64,000 nt of DNA, taken from positions 62,001 through 126,000 of the forward strand of contig JAFUOV010000006.1 of assembly GCA_017481745.1 (NCBI GenBank). Direction: 5' to 3'. A model generated the notes under the pieces. The model was not told the origin of the DNA. It was given only the letters and a program-made list of their open reading frames with translations, and did no database searches. Of the stretch, positions 45,889 through 52,659 are shown piece after piece (within the stretch, counting starts at the first letter, position 1; each line of letters begins with the position of its first letter). The position numbers and the translations under genes were made by a program. This stretch comes from Bacteroidaceae bacterium. GTDB lineage: Bacteria; Bacteroidota; Bacteroidia; Bacteroidales; Barnesiellaceae_A.

Positions 45889-46632
45889 CTACTCTATGAT
45901 AAAAGCTACTTCTTTGAAAGCGTAGCGACGTTCATTGCCTTGTGTGTCGGACAAGATAAGATGTCCGTCGCTCATTACCTCTTTGATAGCTGCATTGAAT
46001 GTGCCGTTGTTGTCGCGGTAGGGGTAGTAACCTTCGCGACGGTATAGAGCCGATGCGTAGTCGTGTTGTAGCCTTTCTCTGTTATTCAGGTGTAGAGCAT
46101 ATCGTTGTGAGGTGGCTTCCAGAATTTCTGTCAATATGTTGTCTAAATCGTATGTTTGTCCGGTTATCTGCGATAGCGAAACCGGGTTGGGGGCGTTGCT
46201 GAAGAATTTCTCTTGGTTGATGTTGAGCCCTATACCTACAATCGTACGCGAGATTTCCATGCCCGAAAGATTGTGCTCGATGAGGATACCGGCTATCTTT
46301 TTGTCGCGATAGTATATATCGTTGGGCCATTTGATTGTTACATCTTCGATGTATCGTGATAGAATATCGACTACCGCCAAAGATACTATTTGCGATAGAA
46401 TGAATTGTTCTTGAGGAAGTATGCCTTGCGGGCGCAGCAGGTATGAGAATGTAAGGTTCTTGCCCGGAGCTGCCTCCCACGAGTTGCCTCGTTGTCCGCG
46501 ACCAGCCGATTGGGTATGTGTTATCACTACACAGCCTTCGGGTTGCTCTGTTTCGTTGTCCAACTCGTTGAGGTAGGTGTTGGTCGAAGCTACTTCATCC
46601 AACTTTATAATGTGCCATTTGATTGTTTCCAT
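45889..46632 (-). CDS. birA: biotin--[acetyl-CoA-carboxylase] ligase, no DNA-binding domain
   Basis: BirA makes biotinyl-AMP and attaches biotin to carboxylase carrier domains. Start METIKWHIIKLDE gives 247 residues beginning directly with the catalytic domain. The biotin/ATP loop AGRGQRGNSWEA, the substrate motif KWPNDIYYRDKKIAGILIE and GIGLNIN are present. The N-terminal helix-turn-helix of E. coli BirA is missing, so it cannot act as a repressor. It overlaps the upstream yjbR-like gene by 28 bases, suggesting coupling. Confidence 0.94.
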   Translation of the reverse strand: METIKWHIIKLDEVASTNTYLNELDNETEQPEGCVVITHTQSAGRGQRGNSWEAAPGKNLTFSYLLRPQGILPQEQFILSQIVSLAVVDILSRYIEDVTIKWPNDIYYRDKKIAGILIEHNLSGMEISRTIVGIGLNINQEKFFSNAPNPVSLSQITGQTYDLDNILTEILEATSQRYALHLNNRERLQHDYASALYRREGYYPYRDNNGTFNAAIKEVMSDGHLILSDTQGNERRYAFKEVAFIIE

Positions 46633-46994
46633 TCGTCGAGCAGTTTGTCTATTTTTTCGCGTTGAGCGCGATTGAGTTTCTTTACCACCTCGGTGTATGA
46701 ATGTAGTACCCATCCACACACAACGTCGTCCTGAAGGGTGGGTGTTACATGCACCGTATTCCAATATTTCTTATTGCAATGAAAACCCGGTGTTACTTCG
46801 GCATATCTGTCGCGCAGTTCCAAGGCGTACTCCGGGTCGCACTTTACGTTAAATAGCAATTCGGGATGCTCCAATCCGGTGAATAGAAACATGCGACCCT
46901 CAACCTTAAACACAAGGGTATCCTCGTCAAAGGGGAAGCACTCTGTTACCAGAGGCAATGATAAGCAGAAGTCGCGCAAACGTTCTATATCCAT
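46605..46994 (-). CDS. MmcQ/YjbR-family protein
   Basis: The 129-residue protein has the compact YjbR/CyaY-like fold signature: an early DTLVFKVEGRMFLF strand, the LFNVKCDPEYALELRDRY region, GFHCNKKYWNTV and the C-terminal VLHSYTEVVKKL helix. The family is thought to include DNA-binding proteins, but its role is not established. It is the middle gene of the leftward set yraN, yjbR-like, birA. Confidence 0.85.
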   Translation of the reverse strand: MDIERLRDFCLSLPLVTECFPFDEDTLVFKVEGRMFLFTGLEHPELLFNVKCDPEYALELRDRYAEVTPGFHCNKKYWNTVHVTPTLQDDVVCGWVLHSYTEVVKKLNRAQREKIDKLLDEWKQSNGTL

Positions 46995-47000
46995 ATCATC

Positions 47001-47369
47001 TTACATATTAAGTGGTGGGAGGAAAGCATCCTCGATATGTTCTATCTCAAACGGTGGCTCTTTACCTATAATAGATATAATATCGAAACGCACGTCCATA
47101 TTGAGGTCGTGAGTCATTATATAAGCCTCTGTGGCACGTACTATATTACGTATTTTCTTTTCGGTAACAGCCTCCTCGGGGTATGCAAAGTCGCTGCTGC
47201 CACGAGTTTTTACCTCAACGACAACCAGTATATTGTCTTTGTATGCCACAATGTCAAGTTCATACTTGCTACTCGTCCAGTTGACATCGCGGACAATATA
47301 TCCGCGACTAATCAAAAATTCGGAGGCAAGTTCTTCACCGCTTTTACCCAACAGATTGTGTTGTGCCAT
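47001..47369 (-). CDS. YraN family (UPF0102) endonuclease-like protein
   Basis: The 122-residue protein has the restriction-endonuclease-like core of YraN: GKSGEELASEFL at the N-terminus, then ELDIVAYKDNILVVVEVKTRG with the D...E-x-K catalytic arrangement. Function in cells is poorly defined; a role in DNA recombination or repair has been suggested for relatives. First gene of the yraN-yjbR-birA run, 6 bases before the next. TATTTTTG on the minus strand at 47392-47399 may be its -7 box. Confidence 0.9.
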   Translation of the reverse strand: MAQHNLLGKSGEELASEFLISRGYIVRDVNWTSSKYELDIVAYKDNILVVVEVKTRGSSDFAYPEEAVTEKKIRNIVRATEAYIMTHDLNMDVRFDIISIIGKEPPFEIEHIEDAFLPPLNM

Positions 47370-47418
47370 AATTGCAATAATTTATAATGTACAAAAATAC
47401 ATAATTACCCTATACGGT

Positions 47419-47450
47419 ATTGCTTTTCTTGATACAATTTATTTCCTTTG
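47419..47450 (+). promoter_or_regulatory. probable promoter of the SIMPL gene
   Basis: ATTG (47419-47422) and TTCCTTTG (47443-47450, one mismatch) with a 20-base spacer, 25 bases before the start codon. Confidence 0.4.
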
Positions 47451-47475
47451 CCTCTAATATTTATGTTTTATAAGA

Positions 47476-48195
47476 TTGACAACTATGGTACAAGGCAGTA
47501 AAAGCGTTATAGCAGCAATTATTATTGCTATCGGATTGTTTCTATTGGGTAGTCGTGTAGCTACGGGGTTGGAGAACGCCCTTGGTGATGAGCGCACTGT
47601 TTCGGTGCGTGGATTGTCGGAGCGTATTGTGCCTGCCGATAAGGTGGTGTGGCCTCTTGTATATAAGGAAGTGGGTAATGACTTGCAGAGCCTTTCTATA
47701 CAGGTAAATAACAAGAATAAAATCATTATAGACTACTTGAAGTCGAAGGGTATTGCCGATGACGATATATCGGTTTCACCGCCCGAAATTATCGACCTGC
47801 AAGCCGAGCGTTACGTAAGCCAGAATGTGCCGTATCGCTATAATTTGCGTTCTATCATTACGGTGTCGTCGCAGCAGGTCGATCTTGTTCGCAGGCTTAT
47901 CAACCAACAAGGCGAGTTGCTCGACAAGGGTGTGGCAATAGTCTCGGGCGAGTATGATGCTCGTGTCGATTACCAATTTACCGGGTTGAATGACCTCAAG
48001 CCCGATATGATAGCCGAGGCAACCCGCAATGCACGACAAGCTGCCGAACAATTTGCATCGGACTCAGAGAGCAAGTTGGGTAAGATAAAGACGGCTTCGC
48101 AAGGACAATTTTCCATATCCGACCGCGACCAATATACGCCCTATCTCAAAAATGTGCGCGTGGTAACATCGGTGGTGTATTATCTCGAAGATTGA
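47476..48195 (+). CDS. SIMPL domain-containing membrane-anchored protein
   Basis: The 239-residue protein has an N-terminal transmembrane anchor (about residues 9-30) and a periplasmic SIMPL (DUF541) domain. Recognisable are RTVSVRGLSERIVPADKVVW, the KGIADDDISVSPPEI region and the late NARQAAEQFASDSESKLGKI helix. MVQGSK three codons later is an alternative start. The family forms periplasmic assemblies of uncertain role. The next gene follows after six bases. Confidence 0.85.
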   Translation: MTTMVQGSKSVIAAIIIAIGLFLLGSRVATGLENALGDERTVSVRGLSERIVPADKVVWPLVYKEVGNDLQSLSIQVNNKNKIIIDYLKSKGIADDDISVSPPEIIDLQAERYVSQNVPYRYNLRSIITVSSQQVDLVRRLINQQGELLDKGVAIVSGEYDARVDYQFTGLNDLKPDMIAEATRNARQAAEQFASDSESKLGKIKTASQGQFSISDRDQYTPYLKNVRVVTSVVYYLED

Positions 48196-48201
48196 TATGT
48201 C

Positions 48202-48708
48202 ATGAATAGCAAGGTCGATATACCCGGTACGTTGCAACGACTTGCCACACTTGTGTCGCAGATGGGATATGAGTGTGAGGTAGTCGATGACGAGCTATTT
48301 GTTTTTACGGCATCGGTCGTTGATGATTATGGAGATGAAATCACTATCAACATCAACGTAACAGCCAATGGTGAGAATAAGCACATCGGACAGGGTAACT
48401 ATATAGCTTTTGAAGTATTCATACCTTGCGCACCGGTAGGTCGTGAGGAGGAGCTACAGATATGTTACTACATCATGCAGCTCATTATGGAAGTAGACCT
48501 GACGACTATACAATATGTGCCCAAGACGCAACAGATACTCATATCGCGCGTAGATTGCATTACTCCCGAGTTGCCCGATGGGCATATTATTGAGCATGTC
48601 ATTCGTCCTACGATAAACGAGTTCCTACACATATTTACCCTTATCGAAGCTCCGCAGAAAACCGATGAAGGACGTGAAGTGCAACCATCGTCGCGCTATC
48701 TTAATTGA
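48202..48708 (+). CDS. hypothetical protein, YbjN-like fold possible
   Basis: A 168-residue soluble protein without signal peptide. The N-terminal helix LQRLATLVSQMGYECEVVDD, a beta hairpin ITININVTANGENKHIG and a second helix ICYYIMQLIMEVD give an alpha-beta layout that recalls YbjN or type III chaperone-like folds; no sequence family is claimed. Co-transcribed with the SIMPL gene, ending at the hairpin 48722-48768. Confidence 0.6.
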   Translation: MNSKVDIPGTLQRLATLVSQMGYECEVVDDELFVFTASVVDDYGDEITININVTANGENKHIGQGNYIAFEVFIPCAPVGREEELQICYYIMQLIMEVDLTTIQYVPKTQQILISRVDCITPELPDGHIIEHVIRPTINEFLHIFTLIEAPQKTDEGREVQPSSRYLN

Positions 48709-48721
48709 GTACGATATTACA

Positions 48722-48768
48722 ATACGATAGGCGCTGTGCATAAATAGTATGCACAGCGCCTATCGTAT
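48722..48768. terminator. 21-bp perfect inverted repeat between convergent genes
   Basis: The arms 48722-48742 and 48748-48768 are exact inverse complements (core ATAGGCGCTGTGCATA) around a 5-nt loop. It lies 13 bases after the rightward stop and 20 bases before the leftward stop. Neither side has a strong U-run. Confidence 0.75.
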
Positions 48769-48788
48769 GAAAGTATGTCTTGGTGATA

Positions 48789-49751
48789 TTATCGCATAAG
48801 CAATGATACCACATATCCGATGTATAGCAGAATGAAGATTACGCCTTCGGCGCGGTCTAACTCGTTGCGCCGGAATGTAAATGCCGAGACTGCTATAATC
48901 AATGATGCTGCAACAAGGATAATGAGGTCGAGCGGTAATATTTCGCCCAAACGCAACGGCGACACCGTAGCACATGTTCCGAGAATGAGGAAGATGTTTG
49001 AGATGTTAGAGCCTATGACATTGCCCAATGCCAACTGACCTTTGTTCTTGGCGGCAGCTATTACGCATGTTATTAACTCGGGCATAGAGGTTCCGCCAGC
49101 CATTAAAGTAACGGCAATAACAGCCTCCGACATACCCATGTCGCGTGCAAAGATTACGGCATATTCGAGGAAGAGGTCGCCGCCATAAATAAGTCCGGCA
49201 AGACCCCCTACAATCATTAATAGCTCAATCCATATAGAGCGCTTCTTGCTATTTTCTTGTGCGGGAACATTCTCTTCGGGAGCTTCGTCGCGCTTGGCTG
49301 TGGCAAAAGAGTATGCCATAAATACAACGAAAAAGCACAACAGGAGCAGACCCTCGCTACGTGTGATACTACCACTCTCACCGCAGAGCCATATATCAAG
49401 ACCGCATATAGCCAATACAATGGCTGCTAACAAGCCGAATGGTATGTCGCGCGACAAAGTGTTGTGTTCGATGCGTATGGGGCGTATGAGTGCTGTAACA
49501 CCCAAAATCATTAATATGTTAAATAAATTGGAGCCTATTACGTTTCCTATAGCCATGTCGGTTTTTCCTTCCATTGTAGATATAAAACTTACTACAAGCT
49601 CGGGCGCCGATGTACCTATGGCAACAATGGTAAGACCTATTACAAACTCCGAGATGCCAAATCGCTTGGCAACAGCCGAAGAACCTTCGGTGAGGTAGTT
49701 GGCTCCTGCCAGCAGTAGAGCCAACCCAACAAGCATTAATAAAATTGTCAT
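48789..49751 (-). CDS. calcium/sodium antiporter (CaCA family, YrbG-like)
   Basis: The 320-residue inner-membrane protein has ten predicted membrane segments in two homologous halves. The alpha-repeats are clear: GTSAPELVVSFIS with GNVIGSNLFNILMILG in the first half, and GTSMPELITCVIA with GNVIGSNISNIFLILG in the second. A cytoplasmic charged loop (about residues 153-172) separates them. It exchanges Ca2+ for Na+ or H+. The next leftward gene upstream, encoding a penicillin-binding protein, ends 17 bases away. Confidence 0.93.
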   Translation of the reverse strand: MTILLMLVGLALLLAGANYLTEGSSAVAKRFGISEFVIGLTIVAIGTSAPELVVSFISTMEGKTDMAIGNVIGSNLFNILMILGVTALIRPIRIEHNTLSRDIPFGLLAAIVLAICGLDIWLCGESGSITRSEGLLLLCFFVVFMAYSFATAKRDEAPEENVPAQENSKKRSIWIELLMIVGGLAGLIYGGDLFLEYAVIFARDMGMSEAVIAVTLMAGGTSMPELITCVIAAAKNKGQLALGNVIGSNISNIFLILGTCATVSPLRLGEILPLDLIILVAASLIIAVSAFTFRRNELDRAEGVIFILLYIGYVVSLLMR

Positions 49752-49768
49752 AATATCAGTACATTGTG

Positions 49769-52138
49769 TTATTCAAATATTCCTTCTATCGCTTCTTCAA
49801 CCACCTCTTCGGCGGGTGTTGTGGCTATGATGACTTCGTCGGTGTAGTCGTCTTCGACCTCGGGGTATTCAAAGTCGAGTGTTTGCACATAGCCTTCGCG
49901 TTGTAACGATGCATCGGCAAAGACTTTTTGGTAGAATAGTCCGGCTACCGGCAGGGCTATGCTTGCACCTTGACCGTCGGACATGTAGTCGAAGTGTATG
50001 TCGCGATCCTCTCCACCTACCCATGTGCCGGTTACCAAGTTGGGTGTGAACGACATGAACCATCCGTCTGCCATATCGTTGGTAGTACCGGTCTTGCCAC
50101 CCATGGGGGCTGTGATGTTGTAGCGGAATCGCATGCGCGAACCTGTACCACCGTCTATTACACTGCGCATAATGGGTACGATGCGATTGTAGGCGCGCTC
50201 GCTGAATACGTCGGTGAGCTGAGGGGTAAATTCGGCAATGACATTGCCATGATTATCCTCGATGCGTGTTACATATATGGGGTCTATGCGCACACCGTTG
50301 TTGGCAAAGGCGGTGTATGCCGATACCATCTCCTCTACCGATACCTCTACCGGTCCGAGGCACAATGAAAGTACGGCATCAATGCGGTTGGTGATGCCAA
50401 ATGAGCGCATGATGCGCACGAGGCTCTCGGGCGACAGCTGGTCTATCAGTCGTGCCGAAATCCAGTTGTTTGAAGTTGAGAGTGCCCAACTCAATGGTAC
50501 CATTTCGCCCAGACGTGCTGTGCCGGTGTTACGAGGCTCCCATACATCGCCGCTGGGTAGAACAAATGTGGGCTGCTCGTTGAGGAACATTGTATTGGGG
50601 GTGAAGCCCTCTTCCATGGCGAGGGTGTATAGGAACGGTTTGATGGTAGAGCCTATCTGTCGACGTCCTACGCCTGCCATGTCGTATTGGAATTGAGAGA
50701 AGTTGGGACCTCCAACGTAGGCTTTTACCTTGCCATTGAGCGGGTCCATAACCATGAAACCGGTGCGAAGGAAGGTCTTGACATATCGTATCGAGTCCAT
50801 GGGCGATATGATTGTGTCGATGGTGCCTTTGTAGCTGAAGAGCTCTGTCTCGACAGGGGTGTTGAATGCTTTCTCAATCTCCTCTTTGCTTGCTCCGGCT
50901 TTCTTCATAGCGCGGTAGCGGTCGCTGTTCTTCATGCTGCGCTCGAGTATGGTGCGCTGTTGTTCGGCTGTTACGGTGCGGGCAAACGGAGCATAGCTGC
51001 GACCTTTCTTCTCGGCAAAGAAGCGAGGTTGTAGATAGTCGGCAATGTGTTCTTTTACAGCCTCTTCGGCATATTGCTGCATGCGCGAGTCGATGCCGGT
51101 ATATATCTTCAGACCATCGCTATATATGTTGTATTTCGAGCCGTCGGGTTTGCGATTTTTCTCGCACCATCCATACGCCGGGTTGTTTTCCCATGCGGTA
51201 GAGTCGTCGACATATTGTTGTATCTCCCAGCTTGCATAGTCTTTTTTCTCGGGTTTCTTGGCTGTGAGCATCATGCGAACACGCTCGCGGAAGTAGGGCG
51301 CGGGACCCTCTTTGTGGTCGACAATCTTAAAGTCGAGCGTAAGAGGCAGGTCTTGCAGAGAGTCGCACTCGGCTTTGGTGATGTATCCCGCTTTTTTCAT
51401 TTGCGACAAAACGGTGTTGCGACGACCGCGAGTGCGCTCGTTGAAACGACGAGGGTTGTATAGCGAGGGGTTCTTGCACATACCTACAAGAGTAGCCGCC
51501 TCCTCGATGGTGAGGTCTTGAGGCAACTTGTTGAAGTAGACTTGCGATGCCGATTGTATACCTACGGCATTGTTAAGGAAGTCGAAGTGGTTGAGATACA
51601 TGTTTATAATCTCTTCCTTGGTGTAGAAACGCTCGAGCTTGACGGCTATTACCCACTCTTGTGGCTTCTGCACAAGGCGTTCCACTACGCTGCCTGCTTG
51701 AGGTGAGTATAGCAGTTTCGACAACTGTTGTGTGATGGTACTACCACCACCGGCACTCTTCTGCATAAGCAATCCGCGCTTGACAATGGCACGCATCAGC
51801 GCCTTAAAGTCGATACCGCAGTGGTCGGCAAAGCGCACATCTTCGGTGGCGATGAGAGCTTCGATAAGGTAGGGCGAAATTTCGCGATAGTCTACATACA
51901 CGCGGTTGTTGCGACTTTGATAATATCTGCCCAGCACCTTGCCATCGTCCGAGTAGATGACCGATGCAAACTTGTCGTTGGGATTTTGTAATTCCTCGAT
52001 GGGCGGCATATAGCCAATCCATCCTTTGGATATTGCTACAAAAAGAATAATCGAGCCTAAAACGATTGCTCCAAAGCTGCCCCAAAGGCATTTGATAATA
52101 AAAGAGCTGCTTTTTTTGTTGTTCTTCTTTTTCGCCAT
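49769..52138 (-). CDS. class A penicillin-binding protein (PBP1A-like)
   Basis: A bifunctional peptidoglycan synthase of 789 residues. Start MAKKKNNKKSSSF gives a short basic cytoplasmic tail and one membrane anchor (about 13-38). The GT51 glycosyltransferase domain has the catalytic Glu in ATEDVRFADHCG and GGSTITQQLSK. The transpeptidase domain has the active-site STIK (SxxK), SNN in ALSTSNNW, and KTGTTND. The C-terminal 40 residues are acidic (EVEDDYTDEV...EVVEEAIEGIFE). It acts in the periplasm on lipid II. Confidence 0.95.
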   Translation of the reverse strand: MAKKKNNKKSSSFIIKCLWGSFGAIVLGSIILFVAISKGWIGYMPPIEELQNPNDKFASVIYSDDGKVLGRYYQSRNNRVYVDYREISPYLIEALIATEDVRFADHCGIDFKALMRAIVKRGLLMQKSAGGGSTITQQLSKLLYSPQAGSVVERLVQKPQEWVIAVKLERFYTKEEIINMYLNHFDFLNNAVGIQSASQVYFNKLPQDLTIEEAATLVGMCKNPSLYNPRRFNERTRGRRNTVLSQMKKAGYITKAECDSLQDLPLTLDFKIVDHKEGPAPYFRERVRMMLTAKKPEKKDYASWEIQQYVDDSTAWENNPAYGWCEKNRKPDGSKYNIYSDGLKIYTGIDSRMQQYAEEAVKEHIADYLQPRFFAEKKGRSYAPFARTVTAEQQRTILERSMKNSDRYRAMKKAGASKEEIEKAFNTPVETELFSYKGTIDTIISPMDSIRYVKTFLRTGFMVMDPLNGKVKAYVGGPNFSQFQYDMAGVGRRQIGSTIKPFLYTLAMEEGFTPNTMFLNEQPTFVLPSGDVWEPRNTGTARLGEMVPLSWALSTSNNWISARLIDQLSPESLVRIMRSFGITNRIDAVLSLCLGPVEVSVEEMVSAYTAFANNGVRIDPIYVTRIEDNHGNVIAEFTPQLTDVFSERAYNRIVPIMRSVIDGGTGSRMRFRYNITAPMGGKTGTTNDMADGWFMSFTPNLVTGTWVGGEDRDIHFDYMSDGQGASIALPVAGLFYQKVFADASLQREGYVQTLDFEYPEVEDDYTDEVIIATTPAEEVVEEAIEGIFE

Positions 52139-52410
52139 GCTATATTGTCGATTTATAAGTCTTATGTACGTACATATTATTCCAAGAAGCAAAAGTACTA
52201 ATTATTATTGATATAGAGGTTTTCTATGCCCGTATTTGCTCACTTTTTCGTTTTATTTATGAATTGAACGGGTAGAGGGCTTATGAATGGCTATAAAAAC
52301 GGCAATGTATAAGTGCTTGTTTTTTAGTGAGATTTGTTTGTGTGGGAATGTGCTCGATGGCGTGATTGATGCCCGTCGATAAAATATTTTCAAAATATTT
52401 GCTCAAAATG
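52139..52410. other. intergenic region without a recognised gene
   Basis: AT-rich spacer between the penicillin-binding protein gene and the tRNA-Asp promoter. The minus-strand TACTTTTG at 52190-52197 may be the -7 box of the PBP gene. No open frame of note and no long inverted repeat was seen in the rest. Confidence 0.6.
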
Positions 52411-52442
52411 CTTGCATAATCGGGATATATCCATTACCTTTG
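52411..52442 (+). promoter_or_regulatory. promoter of tRNA-Asp
   Basis: CTTG (52411-52414) and TACCTTTG (52435-52442) with a 20-base spacer. The same -7 box as the tRNA-Pro promoter. Confidence 0.8.
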
Positions 52443-52471
52443 CAGCGCTTTAATTGAAAAAGCAGCGACAA

Positions 52472-52545
52472 GGTGCGTTAGTTCAGTTGGTTAGAATACA
52501 TGCCTGTCACGCATGGGGTCACGGGTTCGAGTCCCGTACGCACCG
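52472..52545 (+). tRNA. tRNA-Asp (anticodon GTC)
   Basis: A 74-nt cloverleaf with acceptor GGTGCGT/ACGCACC, anticodon stem CATGC/GCATG around loop CTGTCAC (anticodon GTC), T-arm ACGGG/CCCGT with TTCGAGT loop and discriminator G. CCA is not encoded. Confidence 0.97.
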
Positions 52546-52549
52546 CAAA

Positions 52550-52577
52550 AAAACCATCGAGTTTTCTCGATGGTTTT
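52550..52577 (+). terminator. terminator of tRNA-Asp
   Basis: AAAACCATCGAG (52550-52561) pairs perfectly with CTCGATGGTTTT (52566-52577) around a T4 loop, followed by TTGTTTT. Confidence 0.92.
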
Positions 52578-52659
52578 TTGTTTTGTATAGGTATTGGTTA
52601 AGAACAGAGGTTGGTGGTGTAGGGTTGCCACGTTGCCTTTATTCTTAAATCCTTTGCTC

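Noticed and set aside
46633..46764. Longer N-terminus of birA that might have held a DNA-binding domain
   Set aside because: The extra 44 residues overlap the yjbR-like gene, are rich in Arg, Thr and Gly, and do not resemble a helix-turn-helix. The METIKWHI start is the natural one.
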